From the NCBI GenBank assembly GCA_964550025.1, contig CAZJYI010000026.1, positions 1 to 64,000 on the forward strand: 64,000 nucleotides of DNA, given 5' to 3'. This stretch comes from CAZJYI01 sp964550025. Lineage in GTDB: Bacteria > Verrucomicrobiota > Kiritimatiellia > UBA8416 > CAYOBW01. The position numbers were made by a program, and so were the translations under genes. Shown in pieces: positions 50,627 through 59,186 of this stretch (the stretch's first letter is position 1; each line of letters starts with the position of its first letter). Below the pieces are notes generated by a model. It saw nothing but the letters and a program-made list of their open reading frames with translations. It made no database searches and had not been told where the DNA came from.

Positions 50627-50871
50627 CACTCCTCGCCATGGAAGAGCGCCTCGATCTCCGGGTCGGGCTCGTTGAAGTCATCCGGCACGTGGATCTTCCC
50701 CCGCGCCAATCCGAACGGCCGCCGCCCATCTTCAGTCGTCGGCAGCGGCCGGATCTCGGCAAACGGCCGATTCCGGTCACACAGCACTATCCGCTCCCCC
50801 CGCTTAACTCGCCGGGCATACTTGGACAGATGTGTCTTGGCCTCGTTGATGTTGATCATGGTCGTCTTCAT
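50626..50871 (-). CDS. Phd/YefM-family antitoxin
   Basis: About 81 residues from ATG at 50871 (MKTTMININEAKTHLSKY, the Phd/YefM N-terminal DNA-binding signature; MININEAKTHLS from 50859 is an alternative). C-terminal acidic tail (FNEPDPEIEALFHGEE) probably wraps the PIN toxin. An upstream ATG at 50883 falls within the predicted -10 box and is unlikely to be used. The protein likely represses its own promoter just upstream. Confidence 0.85.
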   Translation of the reverse strand: MKTTMININEAKTHLSKYARRVKRGERIVLCDRNRPFAEIRPLPTTEDGRRPFGLARGKIHVPDDFNEPDPEIEALFHGEE

Positions 50872-50878
50872 GGTCTTG

Positions 50879-50907
50879 AACATAGTCTAGTTGCGCCCCG
50901 AAGTCAA
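50879..50907 (-). promoter_or_regulatory. predicted sigma-70 promoter of the toxin-antitoxin pair
   Basis: Read on the minus strand: TTGACT (50902-50907), 17-base spacer, TATGTT (50879-50884). The spacing is ideal and the -35 matches five of six. Transcription would start near 50872, giving a leaderless or very short leader for the antitoxin. Confidence 0.55.
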
Positions 50908-50995
50908 CACCTACGTGCACACCTACATGCAGCGGCCCATTGTCTCCCCGATGGTTCCCTGTCGCGGGGACAGCCCCCTGCGCGTCGTGGCAACA

Positions 50996-52231
50996 CTATC
51001 GCCACTTGTGCCAGTTGCGGTCCGCGGCCTCAAAATCCTGCTTCAGCTCGCGACGTATCTTTGCGAGCTCGGCCTGGGGTGTCACCTTCGGAGCCTTCTT
51101 TGCCTTCTTGGTTTTCGCGGTCTTGGCCTTCGCGGGACTCTTGGCTTTCTTCGCCTTCTTGACTTTGGCGATATCCGCGGTGGAGACCGCGGCCTTGCCG
51201 GCCCAGATCTGATCGGAGGTCCCTACGCAGACTTTGACGCCGCCGCAGCCCAGGTCACATGTGTAGTGCCGCCTTCCCATCGTGGCCCATTTCCTCTTGC
51301 CCGGACTGACCTTCGTCAGCAACCTGGCGAGTCCACGACGTGGGGTGCCGCGATACATCTGGGCGTGAACTCGCTCGCTCTTGATGCGATGGAGTTTTGG
51401 ATTCATCGCGGAGGTGACCTTGTCGCGTGCATTCCAGAAGGCATTGAAGTCGGACTTGTTCGCCTTCTCCAGTTTGTTGAGCCATGTGAGGTCCTTGACG
51501 ATGGTCCCGTCAGTCTTTAGCCAGCGCATCCCGCGAAATCCGATATCCACGGCCCGGCCGTAGTTGTGAAAGCTCTCCCCGGGGCGGCCCACCACCGCAC
51601 GCGGGTTGTTCTTGATCAACCTCGCGCGGAGTTTCGCCTGTTCTTCGAACGTGCGTCCGAATCCCGATCGCCGCGCAACCCACAAGACAATCCCATGCGT
51701 TTGGCTCATGCGCTTGATCAGAGTGTGAACGCGCCCGCAGAAGGTTCGGTTCAGTCGTTTGCCGGGCTTGACCTGGGCCACGCTTGCTGCCACGGCCGTC
51801 GCCAGGCGCGCCGGAGTATCCGACAGATAGACCGTCTTGGTGTTCTTGAGGATCCTCATATGCTTGTGAGTGTTCGGAAGGGCCTCAGTGAGCTTTCTCA
51901 AGGTCACACTGTTGGGCCATACTTCGTACGCATCGTCCTTCTTCTGCTTCGGAGCAAGTCCCTTGCTGGCCCGGTAAGCGTCGGTCTTCTTGATGCTCTT
52001 TGGCCAGAACCGGCCCTTCTCCGGTTTCGGGACGATGCCGTTGGCAACCTGGAAGTCGTATATTGCGGATGTCGTGGCATCGTCGCAGATGCCCGGGCGA
52101 TAGGTCCGCAGATAGGGTGAGCCGGTTCCCTTCTTCCTGATCACCCGCAGCATCATCTGCACGAGAGCGACATCATGAACCTTGTTGTCGCAGAGAGCCG
52201 CACCTACTTTGCCGGTTAGTTTGATGGTCAT
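50996..52231 (-). CDS. M15-type peptidoglycan peptidase with Lys/Ala-rich tail
   Basis: 411 residues without a signal peptide. About 10-70 resembles a peptidoglycan-binding helical repeat (MMLRVIRKKGTG...SAIYDFQVANGIVP). About 180-295 is an M15/VanY-like (L-Ala-D-Glu or D-Ala-D-Ala) peptidase: GFGRTFEEQAKLRARL, ESFHNYGRAVDIGF (zinc ligands His222, Asp229), and a third ligand in ERVHAQM (His289). About 356-382 is a KAKKAKSPAKAKTAKT-type tail like histone H1. GGGAGG lies before the ATG. Phage endolysins and contractile-injection enzymes share this peptidase; no phage genes are nearby. Confidence 0.8.
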   Translation of the reverse strand: MTIKLTGKVGAALCDNKVHDVALVQMMLRVIRKKGTGSPYLRTYRPGICDDATTSAIYDFQVANGIVPKPEKGRFWPKSIKKTDAYRASKGLAPKQKKDDAYEVWPNSVTLRKLTEALPNTHKHMRILKNTKTVYLSDTPARLATAVAASVAQVKPGKRLNRTFCGRVHTLIKRMSQTHGIVLWVARRSGFGRTFEEQAKLRARLIKNNPRAVVGRPGESFHNYGRAVDIGFRGMRWLKTDGTIVKDLTWLNKLEKANKSDFNAFWNARDKVTSAMNPKLHRIKSERVHAQMYRGTPRRGLARLLTKVSPGKRKWATMGRRHYTCDLGCGGVKVCVGTSDQIWAGKAAVSTADIAKVKKAKKAKSPAKAKTAKTKKAKKAPKVTPQAELAKIRRELKQDFEAADRNWHKWR

Positions 52232-52294
52232 CGCAGCCTCCCGATTCGAACATCAGTTTTCCGACTCGATCATACGAGAACGGCGGCCCCGTGG

Positions 52295-54409
52295 TCAAGA
52301 ATTGGGATGCCGAGGGGCGGCTCGGACGGTGTCTCGTGTTGTGCGGTACGGCTTGCCGGTGAGGTACAGATCGAGGCGCGAGCGCATCTCGACGGCGGAT
52401 TGGAGTTGGCCCTGTTCCAGCGCCATCGTCTCCGCCCTCATCGCCGTGCGAGCGGCGTCCTCGAAGCGGCCGGCTTCGGCGAGGGCCGCGGCGAGGGTGT
52501 CGGTGAGGGACGGAAGCGTGGACCGTGCCGTCTTGCGAATGCGCTCGTCCGGCGAGCGTTCGAGCTGTAGCCGCGCGCTCCGCTCCGCGAAGCGGGCCAG
52601 CCGCACTGCTTGCAGCGGATTGCGGGCCTGTTCGGAGGGGTGCGTCGCGTAGATCCACGCCAGGCTCTGCAATGCCGGGATGTTCAGAGGATGCAGGGCA
52701 GGCAGACATTCGACGGCAAGACGGTAATTCTCAACCGCCTCGCCGATGTCGCCCGCCTTTTCCGACGCCTGCCCGGCATGAAAATGCCGGAAGGCTTCCC
52801 GTTGGCTGTCCGGCGTCATCTTGCGGGGGGCGGCAGGCTGCGGATCGCCGCTGTCCTTGTGGCGGGTGCCCCGCGCGAGCGTGCCGGTGTAGGTGGTGTT
52901 CTGCGCTTCCGTTTCGGCGAGAACCCTTGCGAGCTCTCCGTGTCCGATGGCGACAGGCTTCGCGGCGAGCTCAGGTCTGTTGAAGTTGTCGAGACAGGCG
53001 GTATAGAACTCCGGGTTGCGTTGGGGGAGCACCAGTGGCTTGTGGGCTCTTCCGTCGCGGTCGACGTAGCTGAAGTAGATCCTGCCGAACAGGCCGTTGT
53101 CTCGCTTGCTGGCGAAGGCCAGCCAGCGGCCGTTCGTGGACCAGGAGTGCCACGAGTCGCTGTAGTTGCTGTTCACATCGAGCGCCCTGTACTGCCCGCT
53201 CTCAAGGTCCACGATATAGAGATCGCTGCTCTCCTGGAAAACCGGGAAGCAGCCGTAGTCGGACATGCAGCAAACGAGAAAGCGGCCGTCGGGAGAGACT
53301 CTCGGTTCGCTGATGCTCAGACCCGTCTGTGCCGCGGCAAGCACCGTTTCCAACTCGCCCCATTCCCCGGTGGTCGCATCGTAGGCAATGCGCACGAGGT
53401 CATAGCGAACATCGCGGTAGCGCGTCGGCACTCCCGCATCCTTCTTCGTGTCGGCCGGCCACAACTTCTCCGCGCTGCAGAGATAGAGGGTCTTCCCGTC
53501 CGGCGACCAGCTCGGAAAGGTCTCCAGTCGGGTGGGGTCCGAGATGGCGGGATGGCTGGTGACTTCGTTCGAGTCGGCGAGATAGAGGCAGACGTCCGAT
53601 GCGACATCCAGCACGTCCCGGGAGTTTCCCGTTGTATGATGGAACTGGATGACCTTGATCGCGGCGAACGCGGCAAGCCGTCCGCTCGGATGCCACGACG
53701 TGTAGGACGCCGGCGAGGTGTTGAAACGGTTACGTGTGTTCACCTTTCGCGCCGTTCCATTATCCACCACGACCATCGACGGACCACCTTTGTGACTGCG
53801 AATCTGAAGGCACATCTTGTCCGGGTTCCCGTTCACGAACGAGTGGCAATTGGCACAGCGTTGAGAACCCGGCCCGCTGATGAGTACCGGCGATTCGCGG
53901 TAGCTGCTCACGTCCCGCTGGTATGTTCCCATCCGCGTGTAGATGGTGTGCACGGGTCGGAGCCGACGATACAAAACGTATGGATCGATGTCTTCGGGCG
54001 CAATCCGGTTTGTTACCGTGTTGAAGTGTCGCCATGCGCCGTCCCGGTCTTCCGCGTAGACGTCAAAGCGCAGCGGCTTGCCGCGATTCAGATCCAGAAG
54101 CGCCGCCCATTGCCGCCGCGGCATGACCACCTTCGGCGTTCGGCTGGAGACGGTGAACCCTTCTCCCGACTCCGATCGTACGACGACGCGATACGCCGTG
54201 CCGGTTTCCCTGACGGTGAAGTTCAGCGGCGCAATGTTCGGCGGCACCGTGCAGTCCGCGTAGTCCGGGCTCAACCGCGCGGGACGGCCCGCTTCAACGG
54301 TGTGCGGCGGAATCCGCGCCCCGCGGCGGACACATCCCCCCGCGAACAGCGTCGCCGTGACCGCGGCGCTGAGCACGACGGAGATCGCGCTCATGCGGGT
54401 CCCCATCAT
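52295..54409 (-). CDS. lipoprotein with CxxCH motif, TolB-like propeller and TPR tail
   Basis: About 704 residues from ATG at 54409, which overlaps the stop of the upstream gene (ATGA) and follows a GGGAGGG site. Signal peptide with lipobox LFAGGC. A beta-sandwich-like part is followed by RCANCHSF, a heme-c type CxxCH. Then propeller blades of the TolB/PD40 type (ETFPSWSPDGKTLYLCS, EPRVSPDGRFLVCCMS, SWHSWSTNGRWLAFAS). Helical TPR-like repeats form the end (FHAGQASEKAGDIGEAVENYRLAVECLP). I recall it as the constant partner of DUF6057 proteins in Bacteroidetes-type genomes. Confidence 0.85.
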   Translation of the reverse strand: MMGTRMSAISVVLSAAVTATLFAGGCVRRGARIPPHTVEAGRPARLSPDYADCTVPPNIAPLNFTVRETGTAYRVVVRSESGEGFTVSSRTPKVVMPRRQWAALLDLNRGKPLRFDVYAEDRDGAWRHFNTVTNRIAPEDIDPYVLYRRLRPVHTIYTRMGTYQRDVSSYRESPVLISGPGSQRCANCHSFVNGNPDKMCLQIRSHKGGPSMVVVDNGTARKVNTRNRFNTSPASYTSWHPSGRLAAFAAIKVIQFHHTTGNSRDVLDVASDVCLYLADSNEVTSHPAISDPTRLETFPSWSPDGKTLYLCSAEKLWPADTKKDAGVPTRYRDVRYDLVRIAYDATTGEWGELETVLAAAQTGLSISEPRVSPDGRFLVCCMSDYGCFPVFQESSDLYIVDLESGQYRALDVNSNYSDSWHSWSTNGRWLAFASKRDNGLFGRIYFSYVDRDGRAHKPLVLPQRNPEFYTACLDNFNRPELAAKPVAIGHGELARVLAETEAQNTTYTGTLARGTRHKDSGDPQPAAPRKMTPDSQREAFRHFHAGQASEKAGDIGEAVENYRLAVECLPALHPLNIPALQSLAWIYATHPSEQARNPLQAVRLARFAERSARLQLERSPDERIRKTARSTLPSLTDTLAAALAEAGRFEDAARTAMRAETMALEQGQLQSAVEMRSRLDLYLTGKPYRTTRDTVRAAPRHPNS

Positions 54410-56076
54410 CGCTCGCCCTCCCGGCGCCCCGCGAAGAAGTAGCTGGAGTAGCTGCCGGGGAAGCGCGAGGCCAGCGTGTTCGACAGGCGCGCCCCCGTTC
54501 CGCCGCTTTCCGACAGCGCCCGGGCCGTGCCGCGGATGACCTCGGCCGCGTGCCGGGGGATGGTCGATCCGCTCAATACCAGTTGACCCCCGAACCGCCG
54601 CTGGTGGAGCAGAAGCGCCTCGGCATGGTGCTGCGGAATGACCGGGTAGACCGACTTCCGCAGGCGCCCGAACGTGCAGGCCACTTTTGACGGCTGCCGC
54701 GTCAGGAGGTAGTGCGCCAGCAGGTACTCCCGGGCCATGCGGTTTTCCGGGTTCCTGGCGAGCAGCGCCAGGAGCATCGTCTCTCTCAGGCCCTTTGTCT
54801 TGCTCGTCACGACCCTGTCGGTCACGGGCATCACCGACCGGAGATGCCGGATCCGCGGGTTCGACGAGAGGTCGGGATCGCGGTCGAGTTGCTGCAGCGT
54901 GTCCGCCGCCCAGCCCCCGTGGACGATGTCCCTGCACAGCGCCCCCAGGAAGATCCTGGCGGCCCCGGGCCTGTCTTTCACGATGGAGATGGTCGCGAGC
55001 CGGCGCAGTGTCCCGGGCCGTTCGCCGTTTATCTCCAGCGCTTCAAGAGCGACGTGTTCCGCCTCGTTGACACAGCCCAGGTCGAGAAGGATTTCACACG
55101 CGCCTTTGAAGGATACCGCTGCGGCTCCCACCTCCAGGAGGGATGCCGGGGATTGGTGGTAGGAGAACATCCTGTCTCCGAGCCGCCCCGTCTCGTACAG
55201 GGCCCTGTTGATATCCATCATCACCGAGTTCGGATACGCCCGTGACGGATGGCGCCCGACCTCGGCCAGGAGCGCTTCCCAGTTTCCCGTTCGCGCCAGC
55301 GAGTTGACTTTGAGCACGCGGCGGGCGTCCCTGTCGAGTGTGCACAGCGCGACCAGGACGCCGGCGATTGCGATCGCGGGTCCGGCCAGGAGTGCCTTCC
55401 GCCCGCCGTTGCGACGCCGCGGCTTGCTGCCTGTGCGGTGTCTGACCGCGACCTCGCACAGAGCGCACAGGCCCGCGAAGAGGAAGACAGCCATTCCCGC
55501 GACATAGTAGAGCAGGGCTGAAGCCGCGACGAAAACAAGCCCGCGTGCAAGGACCCGTCGTCGCCGGTGCATGGCGAGAACCCAGGCGGTCGCGAACACC
55601 AGGCCGGCAACCAGCGAGACGTGGTGGCTGAGGCGGAAGGTGTACCGGTTCCACGTTGCAAGCAGCAGCAGTGGTGGAACGAACCGCAGGTAGAAGTCCG
55701 CCCCGCCGCGGACGGCTCTCTCCAGCCGGCCCGCCGCCAGGAAGGCGATCCACGCGATGAGTGTCAGAATCACCGGGCCGCCGTGCCGATAGTAGAAGAA
55801 CTGAGAGCAACAGGCGGCAACATACTCGCTCAATCCCCCGGGGCGCACCACGAATTCTCTGAAGAAGCACATTCCTTTCAGAAAGAGCGGAAAATCAACT
55901 GTCCGGCCGGCGGGCGTGGCCAGTGCGTTCGCGAAGTAGAGTATGCGGGGTTCGAGGCAGCACAGAACGAAAGCGTAGAACAAGCCAAAGAACACGCAGG
56001 TACCGCACAAAGAAGCAGCCGTCCCCGTCAGCTTGCGGGCGATCGCACTCTGCCGTTGTTCACTGCCACCAGACAC
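54406..56076 (-). CDS. DUF6057-like polytopic membrane protein with C-terminal TPR-like region
   Basis: About 557 residues from a GTG at 56076; the frame is open to a TTG at 56145, and neither start has a strong ribosome site. Eight or so membrane helices (FFGLFYAFVLCCLEP, VILTLIAWIAFLAAG, LLLLATWNRYTFRLSHHVSLVAGLVF...) form the first half. The second half is soluble and helical (ALYETGRLGDRMFSYHQSPASLLEV, TMLLALLARNPENRMAREYLL), as in the DUF6057 family. Coupled to the CxxCH/TolB lipoprotein by a four-base overlap. Function unknown. Confidence 0.75.
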   Translation of the reverse strand: MSGGSEQRQSAIARKLTGTAASLCGTCVFFGLFYAFVLCCLEPRILYFANALATPAGRTVDFPLFLKGMCFFREFVVRPGGLSEYVAACCSQFFYYRHGGPVILTLIAWIAFLAAGRLERAVRGGADFYLRFVPPLLLLATWNRYTFRLSHHVSLVAGLVFATAWVLAMHRRRRVLARGLVFVAASALLYYVAGMAVFLFAGLCALCEVAVRHRTGSKPRRRNGGRKALLAGPAIAIAGVLVALCTLDRDARRVLKVNSLARTGNWEALLAEVGRHPSRAYPNSVMMDINRALYETGRLGDRMFSYHQSPASLLEVGAAAVSFKGACEILLDLGCVNEAEHVALEALEINGERPGTLRRLATISIVKDRPGAARIFLGALCRDIVHGGWAADTLQQLDRDPDLSSNPRIRHLRSVMPVTDRVVTSKTKGLRETMLLALLARNPENRMAREYLLAHYLLTRQPSKVACTFGRLRKSVYPVIPQHHAEALLLHQRRFGGQLVLSGSTIPRHAAEVIRGTARALSESGGTGARLSNTLASRFPGSYSSYFFAGRREGER

Positions 56077-56414
56077 GCGTCTCTGCCCCCCCCATGCCGT
56101 CTGCACGCCAGAACCAGATGATCCTAGCCACGCTTCCGATATCAAGCAAGCGCCATTGGCAAGTGAGGGAGGATGCGAATTGCTCTGGAATCCCCACTTG
56201 TCACATGGTCTCTCCCGCTACGGGCCGTTCTGCCCCTCACAACAGGCGCAGAAACCAACCACGCGTGGACATGCATGGTTCTTTACAGACACGTTCGCAA
56301 GGGGTAAGAAGAGGGTGATCCGGCCCTGCGCCATCCAAAGTTGCGCCGGCAACGGCTCAGGTGATAGGTGGATGCAGTCTGCCTAATAAGACTGTTGGCT
56401 TTGGCAAACAGAAC
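56077..56414. other. spacer without recognised gene
   Basis: Apart from the C-tract and the possible N-terminal extension of the upstream minus-strand gene, I see no gene, hairpin or repeat. The stretch 56360-56414 shows no convincing attC-type integron site. Confidence 0.5.
56086..56093. repeat. C8 homopolymer (G8 on the coding strand) near a start
   Basis: Eight C between 56086 and 56093, next to an ATG (56094-56096 on the minus strand) that is out of frame by one with the DUF6057-like gene. A loss of one base, or gain of two, would bring that ATG into frame. Confidence 0.6.
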
Positions 56415-56753
56415 ATGAACTACCTGATCTACATCGTGTTGTTCCTGGGCCTTCTCGGACTTGCTATTGTCTCGTGGTTTCGCATCGCGGGACTTCGCAG
56501 TGCAGCAGTCAAAGGCTTCCTCGCTGCTCTTGTCGGAGCCGTTCTCGTCAGCGGAGATTTCCTCCTGGGGGGAAAGTTTCTCCAACACGAAACCTCGCAA
56601 GAGCATTTCGTTCTCCCCGATGTTCTCGCTCTTCTTGCGTGTTTCGCTGCTGGAGCAATCGGCGGAGCCATGCTTTGCTTTGTCAAGCGGAAGGACGGAA
56701 GCCAACAAGCCATCGGAGGCGATTCAGTAAAGGCCGCGGACGGCCTTGACTGA
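56415..56753 (+). CDS. small membrane protein
   Basis: 112 residues from ATG at 56415, with three hydrophobic helices (NYLIYIVLFLGLLGLAIVSWF, VKGFLAALVGAVLVSGDFLLG, VLALLACFAAGAIGGAMLCF) and a short charged tail. The ATG at 56361 further up is possible but adds unlikely residues. No family recognised. Confidence 0.55.
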   Translation: MNYLIYIVLFLGLLGLAIVSWFRIAGLRSAAVKGFLAALVGAVLVSGDFLLGGKFLQHETSQEHFVLPDVLALLACFAAGAIGGAMLCFVKRKDGSQQAIGGDSVKAADGLD

Positions 56754-56784
56754 ACGCCTCAACGGTCGCGTTCGGTCATGCAGA

Positions 56785-57189
56785 ATGAATAGAAGAGAAC
56801 TACTTGCCAGCCCGATCCGAGTCGCGATCCTATCGTTGATCGGGCTCGCCCAGTTCATGTTGGTCATGTTCGGGTGCGTCTACATCTGCGACCATTTCCG
56901 AGACGCCTATCCGTTTGTCAGGCACCTTCGCGGGGCCGCCCCACTCATTGGATTCCTGACCCTGATCTATCCCGTTTACATCCTCATGGCAATGCGACTG
57001 CCTGAGCAGCGCCAACGTCGTGCTTGGCTGACAGTAGACTGTCCTGTCTGCGGGACGAGAACCAACTCCCCAAGGATGCCAAAGAACTGGCGACAGTTCA
57101 TGTGGGGAGGGTGGACCTGTCGGAAGTGCGGCTGTGAGATCGACGCACAGGGCAAACAGATCAACGAAGAAACCGAACCAGAGAATTAA
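56785..57189 (+). CDS. small membrane protein with C-terminal zinc-ribbon-like part
   Basis: 134 residues from ATG at 56785 (MNRRELLASPIRVAILSLIG). Two or three helices, then a soluble tail with CPVCGTRTNSPR and CRKCGCEID, two CxxC pairs that could bind zinc. No family recognised. It follows the previous small gene by 31 bases. Confidence 0.6.
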   Translation: MNRRELLASPIRVAILSLIGLAQFMLVMFGCVYICDHFRDAYPFVRHLRGAAPLIGFLTLIYPVYILMAMRLPEQRQRRAWLTVDCPVCGTRTNSPRMPKNWRQFMWGGWTCRKCGCEIDAQGKQINEETEPEN

Positions 57190-57257
57190 CCCGTACCCAG
57201 TAAGGCCGCGCGATGCGCGTCGTCTCCGGTCTGAAGAGTACGACGCTGCAACAACAA

Positions 57258-57407
57258 ATGAAGACCGTCGTCATCACAGTCCTGTCGCTCGCGCTGTTCC
57301 TCGCGTCGTGCGCAACGCGCAAACCACCCAGGCGGTCCGACATAACCACAACAACAGCCCGGCAAACAGCGTCGCAGTCGAGCCCAAAGGCAGTAGGTCT
57401 CAGGTGA
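57258..57407 (+). CDS. short lipoprotein
   Basis: 49 residues: MKTVVITVLSLALFLASCATR, a clear lipoprotein signal with Cys18, then a Thr/Ser/Lys-rich tail. Its stop overlaps the next GTG start by four bases (GTGA), which suggests the pair is real and coupled. Confidence 0.5.
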   Translation: MKTVVITVLSLALFLASCATRKPPRRSDITTTTARQTASQSSPKAVGLR

Positions 57408-57952
57408 AACGACAAACACTGCTCGTTCTCTTGGGGATCCCCGTCATCTGTGGGTGCGCTCTGTACCCGCATTCGCGATACGCATCGGTTGGGATGCTTG
57501 CTGCGCCCCCGGAGCTTACAGTCGCTACAGCGCAACGTTTTCACGCGTGCCTGGGCAACGCAATTTGGGGAGGCGACATGCCGGTGCTGTGCTGGGTCGG
57601 TGGGCTCCCCAATCTCGGACACACCGGGCTCAATCGCATTCACTCACACTACGGTGATCCCTCGCTTCCTCGTCTGTCATGGAAGTTCGTTGAACCCCCG
57701 CAGACGCCCGAACGCCGTCGCCTCAATCTTCACCGCCACCTCCTCACGCTCGCCCTGACGCCACTGCCATCATCCTGCCCACGTTCTCCGTCTCCCACCG
57801 GAGATGATGTGCGAGGGCTGTGCGATCTGTGTCAGACAGCCATTGTGAAGGGGGGATGTCGGGACAGACCCTGTCATTCTGGGGGGCGGTGGGGGGCGGG
57901 GACAGACCCTGTCATTATTGTGTCGCCCGTATTGCATGGCAATCTTGTTTGA
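57404..57952 (+). CDS. putative lipoprotein, C-terminus running into repeats
   Basis: GTG at 57404, about 182 residues; KRQTLLVLLGIPVICGC gives a lipobox. The middle (PPELTVATAQRFHACLG, GGDMPVLCWVGGLPNLGH) has no recognised family. The last ~30 codons read through two copies of a dispersed repeat at 57861-57916, so the native C-terminus is likely lost or shifted. Confidence 0.45.
   Translation: MKRQTLLVLLGIPVICGCALYPHSRYASVGMLAAPPELTVATAQRFHACLGNAIWGGDMPVLCWVGGLPNLGHTGLNRIHSHYGDPSLPRLSWKFVEPPQTPERRRLNLHRHLLTLALTPLPSSCPRSPSPTGDDVRGLCDLCQTAIVKGGCRDRPCHSGGRWGAGTDPVIIVSPVLHGNLV
57861..57916. repeat. two copies of GGGACAGACCCTGTCATT
   Basis: Direct copies at 57861-57878 and 57899-57916, each containing the palindrome-like GACAGACCCTGTC, separated by a G-rich stretch. 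This sequence type is widespread as a REP-like repeat in other bacteria (recalled, not checked). Confidence 0.7.
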
Positions 57953-58083
57953 CATCCGGGCGCTTGTGTGCGACGCGCCTTTGTTGACGGAGATTTGCGA
58001 GGTTGACCCCGCATTGATGGGTGGCGCGTTTCGTGGTGTTGGTTTGCGGCGTAAGAAGCGTGTTACGGCAGAGAGGTGTACAG

Positions 58084-58878
58084 ATGGCAAGTGACTTTGG
58101 GGTATTTGCATTGGACACGCCCGATATCCTGTCGGTTGTCTTTCACCCGCGGCGGGAGTTTGGGGAGGCGGCCGGCGGGGGATTCGTTGGCTTGACGATT
58201 CCGGTTGCCGACGGCGTGACGCTTGGGGGGCGTTTCTACGAGGTTGGGAAGGACAGGCCGACGATCCTGTTTTTCCACGGGAACGGGGAGATTGTGGCGG
58301 ACTACGGCGACATTGCTCCTCTCTACACGTCGGTGGGGATCAACTTCTTGCCGGTCGACTATCGTGGGTACGGTCTTTCGACCGGCACCCCCACCATTTC
58401 GTCCATGTTTGCCGACGCCCGGACTGTATTCGAGTACGCCCGCGAGTGGCTGGCGGAGCGAGGGCAGGCCGGTCCCCTCGTCGTCATGGGCCGGTCGCTC
58501 GGCAGTGCGCCGGCTTTGGAGATCGCATCGGCTCTCCCCGCCGAGCTGGACGGCCTGATTATCGAGAGCGGGTTCGCGGATACCGTGGCCCTGATCCGCC
58601 GGCTCGGTGCGTACGTTCCGGAGGGGACGGCGGATGGCGACACCGTCGGGCAGACGGACAAGATTGCGCAGTATGGAGGACCGCTGCTTGTGATCCATGG
58701 ATCGGCCGACTTCATCATCCCGGCCGCGGATGCCCGGGCCCTCCTGGCCGCGAGCGGCAGCGAACGTAAACGCCTGCTCCTCGTCGAAGGCGCCGGTCAT
58801 AACGACCTGCTCTACCGCGGTCTCGAGGATTACATGCGCGCCGTGGCCGAGCTCGTCGCGGCAGTCGGAGCGGGATGA
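58084..58878 (+). CDS. alpha/beta hydrolase
   Basis: 264 residues from ATG at 58084, preceded by GAGAGG. Serine-hydrolase fold: oxyanion segment FFHGNGE, nucleophile elbow GRSLGS (Ser138), Asp209 in HGSADFIIP and His239 in GAGHND complete the triad. Similar to BAAT/Bem46-type peptidase or esterase proteins; substrate unknown. No signal peptide, so probably cytoplasmic. It stands alone; the following spacer to 59158 contains only a CACGGA-rich low-complexity stretch. Confidence 0.9.
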   Translation: MASDFGVFALDTPDILSVVFHPRREFGEAAGGGFVGLTIPVADGVTLGGRFYEVGKDRPTILFFHGNGEIVADYGDIAPLYTSVGINFLPVDYRGYGLSTGTPTISSMFADARTVFEYAREWLAERGQAGPLVVMGRSLGSAPALEIASALPAELDGLIIESGFADTVALIRRLGAYVPEGTADGDTVGQTDKIAQYGGPLLVIHGSADFIIPAADARALLAASGSERKRLLLVEGAGHNDLLYRGLEDYMRAVAELVAAVGAG

Positions 58879-59158
58879 GGCCGGCGTTGGGCACTTGATC
58901 AACCGTGGAGAGGCAAACAACCACGGAACGCACGGAAGAGCACGGATGGGGAAAGCCCGCGGATGGGGAAGGACCCACGGGTGTGAGGCACGCCCCTCGC
59001 CGATCGTAATCGCACTCTCTCTCGCCCCGATCGCCGGGGATCGGTCCCGGGGGCGATTGGTGAGGGGGAGGAGTGGGATTCCGATTAGGGAAGGCACGTC
59101 AAGCAAGAGAATGGCGCGTAGTATCACGGATGGGATGAGTCCGATCTCAGAAGCCCGT

Positions 59159-59186
59159 TAACTTCTAATTCAAGGTCCGACCCCTG
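59159..59186. repeat. REP-like unit containing GGTCCGACCCCTG, copy 2
   Basis: Matches 28996-29023 at 26 of 28 bases. Read on the minus strand it supplies the last codons and the TGA stop of the lipoprotein gene at 59170-59637. Confidence 0.7.

Noticed and set aside
54410..54937. Upstream extension of the CxxCH/TolB lipoprotein frame
   Set aside because: It lies over the DUF6057-like gene and has shadow-frame composition; the overlapping ATG with lipobox is the proper start.
56360..57260. Possible integron cassette array (several small genes in one direction with short spacers)
   Set aside because: I looked for attC-like paired core sites after each stop codon and found none with matching inverse ends; two of the genes are coupled by overlap, unlike cassettes.
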